Shown here one piece after another: positions 7,889-15,323 of a stretch of 34,611 bases of DNA. Below the pieces are notes generated by a model that ran no database searches, was not told the origin of the DNA, and worked only from the letters and a program-made list of their open reading frames with translations. Location: positions 1-34,611 of the forward strand of contig UQGM01000028.1 of the NCBI GenBank assembly GCA_900540535.1, given 5' to 3'. The first letter of the stretch is position 1. Every line of letters starts with the position of its first letter. The stretch comes from an uncultured Oscillospiraceae bacterium (lineage in GTDB: Bacteria > Bacillota > Clostridia > Oscillospirales > Acutalibacteraceae). Made by a program: the position numbers and the translations under genes.

Positions 7889-10531
7889 TTATTTGCATCT
7901 TTTTGCAGCGGCACGCTGTATAGCCTTTACGATTTCAACAATTGGTATTACTGAAAATGCAAGGGCAAGTGATACAACATATTCAGTAAATGAAATGTGC
8001 TCGAAATGGAAGGCCTCTGAAAGGAAGGGGATATAGATAACTGCCGAGGTCAGAAGAAGTGAAGCTACCATTGCGCCGAAGATATAGAAATTGTGATGCT
8101 TAAGCTTGAAGATAGAGCCTGTTCTTGAGCGCATGTTGTAAGAGTGGAAAATCTCAGCCATGGACATTGTAAGGAATGCCATAGTTACACCGTCGGGGCT
8201 GTTTGTAATTTCCCATACACCGGCTTCCATAAAGTGACCTATAAAGTAAGCTGCAAGGGTTACTATTGAAACGAGTATGCCCTGATAGGCAACGTCGAAG
8301 CCCATTCCGCCGGCGAAAATTCCGTCTGAGGGATTACGTGGCTTACGCTTCATAAGGTTCGGTTCGCCTTTTTCCATACCCAGTGCAAGGGCGGGAAAGG
8401 TATCTGTAATAAGGTTAATCCAAAGAATGTGTACCGGTTCAAGTATTGTAAAGCCTAAAAGAGTGGCTGTGAAAATTGAGATAACCTCACTGAGGTTTGA
8501 AGCCAGGAGGAACTGAATGGATTTACGGATGTTGTCGTAAATCTTTCTGCCCTCTTCAACTGCTGCAACGATTGTTGCAAAGTTGTCGTCGGCGAGAACC
8601 ATGTCCGCAACGTTCTTTGTAACGTCGGTACCTGTAATGCCCATTCCGATGCCGATGTCTGCGCTTTTAATTGACGGTGCGTCGTTTACGCCGTCACCGG
8701 TCATAGCCGTTACACAGCCCTTTTTGCGCCATGCGTTGACTATTCTTACTTTGTGCTCAGGCTGAACACGGGCATAAACTGAAAAGTCTCCTACACGCTT
8801 TTCAAATTCTTCGTCGGACATTTCGGAAAGCTCAGAGCCTGTAATTGCCTGTGAGGCGTTGTCTATTATTCCAAGCTCCATAGCTATCGCAACAGCGGTA
8901 TCCTTGTGGTCACCGGTTATCATAATTGGACGTATGCCGGCTTCCTTACATTCTTTAATGGAAGCTACAACTTCGGGACGGACAGGGTCAATCATTCCTG
9001 TAAGACCTATAAAGATAAGGTCGCTTTCCAATGCTTCAGGAGCAAAATCTGAAGGCTGTGAAGTATATTCTCTGTAAGCTGCGGCGAGAACACGCAGGGC
9101 TTTATCTGCCATAGCTTTGTTCTGAGAAGCAATCTTTTCTCTTATTTCATCGGTCATATCAATGACTGCGCCGTTTTCTCCGAGACATTTTGTGCAGTGG
9201 CTGAGAACAACGTCAGGTGCGCCCTTTGTGTACTGTACAAATCCGTTAGCTGCAGAGTGAACGGTGGACATCATTTTTCTCATTGAGTCAAAGGGAGCTT
9301 CTCCGATTCTGGGAGAGGACTCTTTCATTTCGGTTTTGTTAAGTCCAAGTGAAAGACCATAGGCTACAAGAGCGGCTTCGGTGGGTTCACCTGTTACGCT
9401 GCCGTCGTGCTGTACTTCTGCATCGGTGCAAAGAGCCATTGCTCTTGCAAGGAGCTTTTCATCTGCTGAGTAGTGTTCAACAACGGTCATCTTATTCTGA
9501 GTAAGTGTACCGGTTTTGTCGGAGCAGATTATCTGAGCGCAGCCGAGAGTTTCAACTGCCGTAAGCTTTCTGATAACTGCATTTCGCTTTGACATACCTG
9601 TAACGCCCATGGAAAGAACAATTGTAACAACTGTTGCAAGACCTTCGGGAATTGCTGCAACTGCAAGGCTGACAGCTATCATGAATGTATTAATTGCTGT
9701 TGCAAAGGAGAAATCTCCTGCACGTACAAAGGAGAAAATAAAGATAAATACACAGATGCCGAGAACGATGAAAGAAAGAATTTTGCTAAGCTGAGAGAGC
9801 TTTTTCTGCAAGGGAGTCTGACCGTCTTCGGCGGTGGTGATTGCAGATGCAATCTTGCCCATTTCAGTTTCCATACCTGTACGGGTTACAACGGCTTTGC
9901 CTCGTCCGTAAACAACGGTGCTGCCCATGTATGCCATATTTTTTCTGTCGCCTAATGGAACATCCTTGCCGTCGGAGGGAAGGAGCTTTTCCATTATCTT
10001 TCCGGCTGGAACTGATTCACCTGTAAGAGCGGCTTCCTCAATTTTGAGGCTTGCGCTTTCAATGATTCGGCAGTCTGCGGGAACAGCGTCGCCTGCTTCA
10101 AGGAGCACAACATCGCCGGGAACCATGTCTGCGCTCTTAACGTGAGATATTTCTCCGTCACGGAGCACTTTGGAAGTGGCGGCAGTCATTTGCTGAAGAG
10201 CTTCAATTGCCTTTTCCGCTTTGCTTTCCTGATAAACACCCAATACTGCGTTGATTACAACAACGAAAAGGATGATGAATACATCCGCAAAGGATTCGTT
10301 TGCATAAGCGGCAGTGATTCCCGAAACAACAGCGGCTACAAGGAGAATTATTATCATTGGATCAGAGAGCTGTTCAAGGAATCGGCGTAAGAGTGATTTT
10401 CCCTTAGGTTTTGCCAGTTCATTTTTGCCGTACTTTTGAAGACGATTTGACGCTTCGTCCGAGGTTAGTCCTTCGGGCACAGCGTCAAGGTCTTTCATAA
10501 CCTGTTCGGCTTCTTCGAGATAGAATTTCAT
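7889..10531 (-). CDS. Type II (Ca2+/Mn2+-type) cation-translocating P-type ATPase
   Basis: An 880-residue cation pump. ATG at 10531 is preferred over an upstream GTG because GAAAGG is eight bases away. The order is the cation-ATPase N-terminal domain (1-70), M1-M2, the actuator domain with TGES (170-173), M4 with AAIPEGL (PEGL about 295), and the phosphorylation site DKTGT (D338). The N domain follows, then GDGVNDAP, then M5-M10. M5 ASNLSEVIS and M6 NLITD retain Asn/Glu and Asn/Asp equivalents of the SERCA calcium ligands, placing it with bacterial Ca2+/Mn2+ exporters of the LMCA1/YoaB/CaxP group. The yybP-ykoY riboswitch in its leader points to manganese export as a main task. It is a single-gene unit in the plasma membrane. 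Confidence 0.95.
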   Translation of the reverse strand: MKFYLEEAEQVMKDLDAVPEGLTSDEASNRLQKYGKNELAKPKGKSLLRRFLEQLSDPMIIILLVAAVVSGITAAYANESFADVFIILFVVVINAVLGVYQESKAEKAIEALQQMTAATSKVLRDGEISHVKSADMVPGDVVLLEAGDAVPADCRIIESASLKIEEAALTGESVPAGKIMEKLLPSDGKDVPLGDRKNMAYMGSTVVYGRGKAVVTRTGMETEMGKIASAITTAEDGQTPLQKKLSQLSKILSFIVLGICVFIFIFSFVRAGDFSFATAINTFMIAVSLAVAAIPEGLATVVTIVLSMGVTGMSKRNAVIRKLTAVETLGCAQIICSDKTGTLTQNKMTVVEHYSADEKLLARAMALCTDAEVQHDGSVTGEPTEAALVAYGLSLGLNKTEMKESSPRIGEAPFDSMRKMMSTVHSAANGFVQYTKGAPDVVLSHCTKCLGENGAVIDMTDEIREKIASQNKAMADKALRVLAAAYREYTSQPSDFAPEALESDLIFIGLTGMIDPVRPEVVASIKECKEAGIRPIMITGDHKDTAVAIAMELGIIDNASQAITGSELSEMSDEEFEKRVGDFSVYARVQPEHKVRIVNAWRKKGCVTAMTGDGVNDAPSIKSADIGIGMGITGTDVTKNVADMVLADDNFATIVAAVEEGRKIYDNIRKSIQFLLASNLSEVISIFTATLLGFTILEPVHILWINLITDTFPALALGMEKGEPNLMKRKPRNPSDGIFAGGMGFDVAYQGILVSIVTLAAYFIGHFMEAGVWEITNSPDGVTMAFLTMSMAEIFHSYNMRSRTGSIFKLKHHNFYIFGAMVASLLLTSAVIYIPFLSEAFHFEHISFTEYVVSLALAFSVIPIVEIVKAIQRAAAKRCK

Positions 10532-10563
10532 TTTCCGCACCCTTTCAATTTTTCGGTTAAAAC

Positions 10564-10694
10564 AAAAAAGACCCTCAGCAGTAACCTGCCAAAGGTCTTG
10601 CTACCTGCGTGTTTTTTGACGGCAGGTCGTCCGGCCAGCTAAAAAGCGGCTGTTGACCGGATGATTGCTATTCGCAAAAGCTACTCCCCTTCGG
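10564..10694 (-). ncRNA. yybP-ykoY (Mn2+) riboswitch with expression-platform terminator
   Basis: Read on the minus strand, the leader of the ATPase gene holds the signature GAAGGGGAGTAGC near its 5' end and AAGACCTTTGG near its 3' end, which I recognise as the yybP-ykoY class. The P1 arms CCGAAGG (10694-10688) and CCTTTGG (10595-10589) pair perfectly with one G-U. A terminator stem AAGACC / GGTCTT (10599-10594 with 10573-10568), followed by a T-run, shares the GACC bases just beside P1. Mn2+-bound aptamer and terminator would therefore be mutually exclusive: metal on, terminator off. Class assignment is from memory of the consensus. Confidence 0.88.
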
Positions 10695-10731
10695 TAAAAA
10701 CCAAAGTGAATATGTTTTAATCTCTGACTTA

Positions 10732-10759
10732 ATATTATCACTATTCGCTGTTTAGTCAA
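10732..10759 (-). promoter_or_regulatory. Promoter of the riboswitch-ATPase transcript
   Basis: On the minus strand, TTGACT (10759-10754), 16-base spacer, TAATAT (10737-10732). This puts the transcript start about 30 bases before the aptamer P1 stem. The remaining 10760-10813 is AT-rich with nothing else visible. Confidence 0.65.
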
Positions 10760-10813
10760 GGAAGAAAAACACATATTTACAATTCATTTACAATATTTGA
10801 ATAATCTTTCAAA

Positions 10814-11269
10814 TTATTCCTCATTGAAAATGACCGCTTCCAGCGCTCTTGCAGCATCGGCTACAATATGAGCGCAGGGACGTTTTTTGTAGTATTCAGC
10901 GGTGCGCTCATCGGGAGCAGCTGTTTCTTTTTTTGATTTATCAAGACCTAAAAGCTCACGGCAAACAATGGAGTGATTTGTCTTTTTGAACTCCTCGGCT
11001 ACTTTCTGTACAGTTTCGTAGGTGTGTTTTTTAGCCTGTCTGTCGTTGGGATCAAGACTCCCTACCTTCATACCAGTTACTATAGCAGCTGCGTTGAATG
11101 CTCCGCAAACTTCTCTCATTCTGCCTACTCCGCCGCCGAGACCGGAAGAAAGAAGCATAGCTGTTTTTTCGTCAATACCTATTAAATCAGCGTAAGCCAG
11201 TAAAACTGCCTGTGAGCAGTTGCAGCCGGACTTAAAGTTTTCAACAGCTTTTTCTACTCTGCTTTCCAT
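10814..11269 (-). CDS. C_GCAxxG_C_C family (putative redox) protein
   Basis: A 151-residue protein matching the C_GCAxxG_C_C family. It contains FKSGCNCSQAVLLAYADLIG (Cys 16 and 18), then SSGLGGGVGRMREVCGAFNAAAIV (Cys 56), and near the end CRELLGLD and RPCAHIVADAARALEAVI. The regularly spaced cysteines suggest a redox-active or metal/cluster-binding cytoplasmic protein; the physiological reaction is not established for the family. The ribosome binding site GGAGGT is eight bases before ATG 11269. Its own promoter lies at 11325-11353. No terminator stem is obvious after the stop. Confidence 0.88.
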   Translation of the reverse strand: MESRVEKAVENFKSGCNCSQAVLLAYADLIGIDEKTAMLLSSGLGGGVGRMREVCGAFNAAAIVTGMKVGSLDPNDRQAKKHTYETVQKVAEEFKKTNHSIVCRELLGLDKSKKETAAPDERTAEYYKKRPCAHIVADAARALEAVIFNEE

Positions 11270-11324
11270 TTATTTTTACCTCCAATATAAGAATTACTCA
11301 CTTTTTACATATTTTCCGCCGAAG

Positions 11325-11353
11325 AGTATAGCATTTTATTCTGTGTAAGTCAA
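11325..11353 (-). promoter_or_regulatory. Promoter of the C_GCAxxG_C_C gene
   Basis: On the minus strand, TTGACT (11353-11348), 17-base spacer, TATACT (11330-11325). It is divergent from and adjacent to the promoter at 11377-11406. Confidence 0.7.
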
Positions 11354-11376
11354 TTTAAAGTAAAGTTTAAAATGCA

Positions 11377-11406
11377 TTGACATGTGCAGTATCAATATAA
11401 TATAAT
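11377..11406 (+). promoter_or_regulatory. Promoter of the tandem small membrane protein genes
   Basis: TTGACA (11377-11382), 18-base spacer, TATAAT (11401-11406). The leader to ATG 11544 is about 130 bases long. It contains an unused Shine-Dalgarno-like AGAGGAGG at about 11446-11453 with no start codon after it, and no ORF that I would call. Confidence 0.6.
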
Positions 11407-11543
11407 TTGATATAAAGAAAAAAATATTCAATTTAACAAGTTTAAGAGGAGGCAGGTAGAATAAATACTTAAAACATTTTGAAGATAGTAATGTGAGGCT
11501 GTAAGTGAGGATGTTCTGAAATCTAATATAAGGATAAGAGAAT

Positions 11544-11765
11544 ATGAAATATAAATATTTATTCGGTTCGATCGTTGTGGTTTTCATTTGGTTTTTGATC
11601 TTATTACGTATGGATAATGATTCTGTGTGCGCTACGATGATTTTTTATCCGCCATGTGTGATTTTTATTATGTTATGCTATATCATCGGTCTCCTAAAAG
11701 ATATGAAGTCAAAGCCTGAATCTAAAGAAAACCATGAAAAGGATGATAAAAATACGAACAGTTAA
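11544..11765 (+). CDS. Small membrane protein, first tandem paralog
   Basis: A 73-residue protein with two hydrophobic helices (about 5-23 and 31-50) and a short, highly charged Lys/Glu/Asp C-terminal tail. It is a clear paralog of the next gene: both start with KYLFGS (KYKYLFGS here) and both end their second helix with the identical LCYIIGLLKD. AAGGA nine bases upstream of the ATG is a modest ribosome binding site. The function and family are unknown to me. The 21-base gap to the second copy indicates co-transcription from the promoter at 11377-11406. Confidence 0.7.
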   Translation: MKYKYLFGSIVVVFIWFLILLRMDNDSVCATMIFYPPCVIFIMLCYIIGLLKDMKSKPESKENHEKDDKNTNS

Positions 11766-11786
11766 ATATTTTGGAGGAGTAAATTT

Positions 11787-12071
11787 ATGGCAGAAAAATA
11801 TTTATTCGGCTCATTGGTAGCAGCTTTTGTATGGACTATAGTATCGTTGATATTTTATGAAGCATCTGGGTCAATGCTTTTGCTGCTTGGTCCTGGTATA
11901 CTTTTTGTTATACTTTGCTACATTATCGGTCTGTTAAAGGATATAAGGGCAAAGCTCGTAATACGTGAAATAGGCAGTGAAGAAAAGTTCTTCTATGAAG
12001 CCGAAAAAGAGGAAAGCAACGGCACATCAGTTCCTGAAACGAAAAGCCCTAAAGAGGATACAGGAAAGTAA
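11787..12071 (+). CDS. Small membrane protein, second tandem paralog
   Basis: A 94-residue relative of the preceding protein, with the same two-helix core (about 6-25 and 31-50). Shared positions include KYLFGS, a Trp in helix 1 and LCYIIGLLKD at the end of helix 2. The charged cytoplasmic tail is longer by about 20 residues and unrelated in sequence. A good ribosome binding site GGAGGAG lies about eight bases before the ATG, better than that of copy one. The pattern is a conserved membrane hairpin with a diverging tail after tandem duplication. No function is assigned. Confidence 0.75.
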   Translation: MAEKYLFGSLVAAFVWTIVSLIFYEASGSMLLLLGPGILFVILCYIIGLLKDIRAKLVIREIGSEEKFFYEAEKEESNGTSVPETKSPKEDTGK

Positions 12072-12077
12072 TTGTAC

Positions 12078-12106
12078 TTGACAGAAGTCTGTTTTTGATG
12101 TATCTT
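12078..12106 (+). promoter_or_regulatory. Probable promoter of the TSCPD gene
   Basis: TTGACA (12078-12083), 17-base spacer, TATCTT (12101-12106), 36 bases before the TSCPD start. Read-through from the upstream paralog genes is also possible, as only a weak 4-bp hairpin separates them. Confidence 0.5.
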
Positions 12107-12141
12107 TTTCTCTTGAAATAAAGTTAAAGGAGAAAAAGGAT

Positions 12142-12399
12142 ATGACATATACATATAAGACAAAGGGAACCTGTTCAAGATTTATTGATGTAGAGCTTGA
12201 TGGCGATACAATAAAAAGCGTAATGTTTCACGGCGGATGTGACGGAAACCTCAAGGGCATAAGCGCTATTGTAAGAGGAATGAAAATAGATGACGTTGAA
12301 AAGAGATTTACAGGCATAACCTGCGGCTTTAAGCCTACTTCCTGTCCTGACCAGCTTGCAAAGGCTGTAAGGGAAGCTTACGAGGCACAGAGTAAGTAA
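12142..12399 (+). CDS. TSCPD domain protein (TIGR03905-like)
   Basis: An 85-residue protein matching the stand-alone TSCPD family. It has an N-terminal GTCSRFIDVELDGDTIKSV beta region, a central HGGCDGNLKGISAIVRGM and the C-terminal GFKPTSCPDQLAKAV motif that names the domain. Three or four conserved cysteines (Cys 11, 33, 62, 68 region) suggest metal binding. The domain is also found at the C-terminus of class II ribonucleotide reductases, but the role of the free-standing form is unknown. AAAGGAG lies about ten bases before the ATG and a good terminator follows. Confidence 0.88.
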   Translation: MTYTYKTKGTCSRFIDVELDGDTIKSVMFHGGCDGNLKGISAIVRGMKIDDVEKRFTGITCGFKPTSCPDQLAKAVREAYEAQSK

Positions 12400-12410
12400 A
12401 TATATAAGTT

Positions 12411-12439
12411 AAGGGCGAAAGCAGAAAGCTTTTGCCCTT
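12411..12439 (+). terminator. Terminator after the TSCPD gene
   Basis: A 12-bp stem, AAGGGC-g-AAAGC paired with GCTTT-t-GCCCTT (one G-U pair), 5-base loop, followed by ATTTT. Confidence 0.8.
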
Positions 12440-12478
12440 TATTTTAAGAAATTACGGAAAAATGAGAGAGGGTGAAAA

Positions 12479-13252
12479 ATGAATATGACTAATGGAGAAA
12501 TTTTGGAAATAGCTATGAGACAGTCCGCCATAGATGCAAACTGCAAGGCTGAGGATTTTAAAAGCAGTAAAAATATAATTGTGGAATCGGTAAAAAATCC
12601 AAATGCCAGACAATATCTTCAGCTGCCGTTATACTGTAATTTAATATCATACGGAAACAATATAGTCGCTTCCATTGATATGAAATATAAGGCTGTTGTA
12701 GAGGCTTACATAAACAAATATGAGCCTGAGCACTGTTTTGAAACACCTAATATGCAGGTGTTAAATACAGAATTTATGAAGCACGGTTTACAGGTATGTT
12801 TTATGGCGGAATATTTTCTTCCGGATATAAATGTGCTTTCTCCTCAGTACTGCGAATACGAGCTTAGAGTGCTGGAGCAAAAAGATTTTGAGGGCTTATA
12901 TTTGCCACAGTGGAGCAACGCTCTGTGCGAAAAAAGAAAAAATCTCGATGTGCTGGGAGTCGGAGCCTATAAAGATAATAAGCTTGTAGGTCTTGCCGGC
13001 TGTTCAGCAGACTGTGAAACCATGTGGCAGATCGGTGTGGATGTTTTGCCGGAAGAGCGGAGGCAGGGCATAGCGTCAGCGGTTACAAGCCGTCTTGCAA
13101 AAGAGATTCTGGCAAGGGGAAAGGTTCCTTTTTACTGCTGTGCATGGTCGAATATCAAGTCTGCACGCAATGCCATAAAAAGCGGGTTCAGACCTGCATG
13201 GGTGGAAATGACAGTTAAACCCATAGAATTTGTAGCTGAGCTCAATAAATAG
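12479..13252 (+). CDS. GNAT family N-acetyltransferase with N-terminal extension
   Basis: A 257-residue protein. The C-terminal half (about 125-257) is a GNAT domain: LRVLEQKDFEGLY, then LGVGAYKDNKLVGLAGCSADCETMWQIGVDVLPEERRQGIASAV with the acetyl-CoA loop R-R-Q-G-I-A, then SNIKSARNAIKSGFRPAW. The N-terminal 120 residues (LEIAMRQSAIDANCKAEDF and following) form an additional domain seen in some clostridial GNATs; I do not know its role. The substrate cannot be told from sequence. GAGAGGG is six bases before the ATG. The gene has no close co-directional partner and ends in a terminator shared with the convergent GH27 gene. Confidence 0.87.
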   Translation: MNMTNGEILEIAMRQSAIDANCKAEDFKSSKNIIVESVKNPNARQYLQLPLYCNLISYGNNIVASIDMKYKAVVEAYINKYEPEHCFETPNMQVLNTEFMKHGLQVCFMAEYFLPDINVLSPQYCEYELRVLEQKDFEGLYLPQWSNALCEKRKNLDVLGVGAYKDNKLVGLAGCSADCETMWQIGVDVLPEERRQGIASAVTSRLAKEILARGKVPFYCCAWSNIKSARNAIKSGFRPAWVEMTVKPIEFVAELNK

Positions 13253-13265
13253 AATATTATATGAA

Positions 13266-13295
13266 AAACCGTCCGGGAATGTTCTCGGACGGTTT
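13266..13295. terminator. Bidirectional terminator between GNAT and GH27
   Basis: A perfect 10-bp stem AAACCGTCCG / CGGACGGTTT with a 10-base loop. A-rich on the left and T/A-rich on the right, it is usable by both convergent genes. Confidence 0.82.
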
Positions 13296-13313
13296 AAACT
13301 TTAAATTATAAAA

Positions 13314-15053
13314 TTATTTGTTTGACGGGTATACACGGTAAACTTTTACTCCTCTTGGAGGAAGCTGTGCAGAAATCGTATTGCCAATAGTAAGTTCCTC
13401 GCCGCTCCAAAGCTCTTTAGCTGTGTAGCTGTTTGCTTTTTCCGTCTGAATATAGCTCTGGTTGCATATGTCGGAAAGATCAGCCTTTGCGTTTGCAGGA
13501 GTTACTCCCTTATTAAAGAAGCAAAGTGCAAAGCTCTTATCAGCGAGGGGCTTTACAAGAATATCCACAACACCCATTTTATAGCGGCGGCACTGAACGC
13601 CAAGTTCATCTTGATCTATTGCGATAAGCTCACGGTTTGTGAGGATTTTAAGGACTTTATTGTCTTTATCGACTGTGCCGTCGGGATTCCTGAATTTTCT
13701 AAGGTCATTGCCTAAAATAAGGGGAGCAGCCATCATGCACCAAAGGGTGAAATGGGTTTTGTTTTCTTCATAGGTAAGTTTTCCGTTGCCCACTTCCAGC
13801 ATATCGGGATCATTCCAGCCGCCCCTGCCTGCATATTCGGCAAGTCTTACGTTGAATTCATATATTCCAACTATTGAAGGCCAATTTGCCATAATGTCGG
13901 GGGTTGTACGCCAAAGATTACCTGCCTGGCTGCCCCATTTCCAAGGCTTATTCTTGCCCCATTCGCAGATTGAATAGACAATGGGCTTTTCTTCGGTTCC
14001 GTTCTTCTCTGCGTACTCCTTGGTGGCACGCTTAAGTTCTTTGCCCATGTTCATGTACTGATATGCAGCACTGTCCAACTTTGAGCCTATGGGATTATGA
14101 ATTTTAATTGTATTCTTTCCCTTTTTAAGTTTTACCCTAATCTGATCTCTTCCCACGGGAGTCCAAGTCTTAGTAGGAGGAATAGTTATATCATACTTGT
14201 CTGTTGAATTAATGACAATCTGAGCAAATTTCTCATACTCACCGTTTTTGCGTGTTCCTAAAGTCAGGGTATATTCTCCGTCCTCCTGAACTTCGATGTT
14301 GTCAAATTCTACTGCTCCGTTTGCGTATCCGAGACCTGTTACATATTTTCCGCTTTCAAGTCTTGAGCTATTCATTATTCTTGCAGTACCTGTAAGACGG
14401 CCTGTCTCAGCCTCGATTATCTGTTCATCTGAGCTACCGGCGGGAGCAATATATATTCTGTCAAGGTCGGGTCCTTCTCCGCTTATGGGGACATTATGGC
14501 AGAAATCGTATTTAAAAAATTCAATTCCCCACTGTGCAAATGTGTCTGCATCAATTGCCTCTTTGCCGAGACTTGCAGGGAGATCTTCACAGGTGAGAGT
14601 TCCGTTTGAGGTATATATTCCGAGCTTTAAACCGAGAGAATTTACCTTTTCGCACAATGCTTTGATACCCGACGGAAATTTTGCAAGGTCACCCTGAAGT
14701 TTTCCGTTTTCATCTCTCATTGATGAATGCCAGCAGTCGTCGAGGTTTACATATTTGTAACCTGCATCGAGCAGTCCGGATTCCTTCATGACCAGAGCCA
14801 TATCGTAGATAAGATTTTCATCTATATTCTGTCGGAATGCATTCCAGCTTGACCAGCCCATAGGGGGAGTGAGAGCCGCTGAATTGTTATAAAGTGCGCT
14901 ATCAGGCAAATTGTAGTTTTTAGCTGCCTGAAGCTTTTTTATGTAGCATTTTGGGCAGAAATTATTTTTCTTAAGTTTTGATATTCCTATTGCTGCACCT
15001 GTTGCGGCAGCGGCGGCTCCTGCGCCTATTGCTGCTTTGATAAAATTATTCAT
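13314..15053 (-). CDS. GH27 alpha-galactosidase with carbohydrate-binding module inserted in the barrel
   Basis: A 579-residue GH27 retaining enzyme hydrolysing terminal alpha-galactose (or alpha-GalNAc). The barrel starts at GWSSWNAF (66-73) and NLDDCW (103-108). The nucleophile motif KYDFCHN is at 181-187 (D183). The acid/base region GGWNDPDML is at 411-419 (D415/D417), followed by MAAPLILGNDLR. Between the fourth strand and the next barrel segment (EKPIVYSICEWG, 355-366) sits about 150 extra residues (about 195-340). These read as a CBM6/35-type beta-sandwich: IEAETGRLTGTA, VTGLGYANGAVEF, KGKNTIKIH. The N-terminus has one hydrophobic, Ala/Gly-rich helix (5-24) then NFCPKC, suggesting a membrane-anchored extracellular enzyme. 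C-terminal beta domain about 490-579. The ribosome binding site ACGGAGG is present; the probable extended -10 TACAAT is at 15102-15097. Confidence 0.93.
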   Translation of the reverse strand: MNNFIKAAIGAGAAAAATGAAIGISKLKKNNFCPKCYIKKLQAAKNYNLPDSALYNNSAALTPPMGWSSWNAFRQNIDENLIYDMALVMKESGLLDAGYKYVNLDDCWHSSMRDENGKLQGDLAKFPSGIKALCEKVNSLGLKLGIYTSNGTLTCEDLPASLGKEAIDADTFAQWGIEFFKYDFCHNVPISGEGPDLDRIYIAPAGSSDEQIIEAETGRLTGTARIMNSSRLESGKYVTGLGYANGAVEFDNIEVQEDGEYTLTLGTRKNGEYEKFAQIVINSTDKYDITIPPTKTWTPVGRDQIRVKLKKGKNTIKIHNPIGSKLDSAAYQYMNMGKELKRATKEYAEKNGTEEKPIVYSICEWGKNKPWKWGSQAGNLWRTTPDIMANWPSIVGIYEFNVRLAEYAGRGGWNDPDMLEVGNGKLTYEENKTHFTLWCMMAAPLILGNDLRKFRNPDGTVDKDNKVLKILTNRELIAIDQDELGVQCRRYKMGVVDILVKPLADKSFALCFFNKGVTPANAKADLSDICNQSYIQTEKANSYTAKELWSGEELTIGNTISAQLPPRGVKVYRVYPSNK

Positions 15054-15130
15054 TGTGCACCTCCGTTGATAGCCGTTTTAAAGTTTTTATGGCGTTATTG
15101 TACCATAATCAAAATAAAAAGTATATACTC

Positions 15131-15159
15131 TTGACATGTGAAAGCTATATTTGTAAAAT
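15131..15159 (+). promoter_or_regulatory. Promoter of the MATE transporter
   Basis: TTGACA (15131-15136), 17-base spacer, TAAAAT (15154-15159). It is divergent from the GH27 promoter and gives a leader of at least 100 bases before the MATE coding frame. Confidence 0.7.
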
Positions 15160-15200
15160 ATGCAGGCACTGTATTATATAAGAATTTTAAGAAAGGAAAA

Positions 15201-15252
15201 GATACGGACTAACGAGTCGCTTTTTTGAATTATATGAGATAATTACCGTATC
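15201..15252 (+). ncRNA. Possible three-helix leader RNA before MATE
   Basis: Three nested pairings fall in 52 bases of the leader. The closing stem is GATACG (15201-15206) with CGTATC (15247-15252). A tetraloop hairpin GACT-aacg-AGTC spans 15207-15218. A 6-bp hairpin AATTAT-atgag-ATAATT spans 15228-15244. A run of six T (about 15221-15226) follows the first inner hairpin. The layout is that of a three-way junction, but I cannot match it to a named riboswitch and the sequence is AT-rich, so chance pairing is possible. Confidence 0.35.
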
Positions 15253-15323
15253 GCAGGTTATTTAAAATAAAAGGGTTTTTAGGAAGCTTAAAAGGTGACA
15301 GGCAGTTTTTCAATAAGCTCTTT

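Noticed and set aside
10564..10694. Cobalamin or Mg2+ (M-box) riboswitch before the P-type ATPase
   Set aside because: The GGGGAGTAGC and GACCTTTGG elements are those of yybP-ykoY; no B12-box or M-box core was seen.
14296..14697. 133-codon plus-strand frame over the GH27 insertion region
   Set aside because: Antisense to the CBM-like insertion; Pro/Ser/Arg-rich with no motif.
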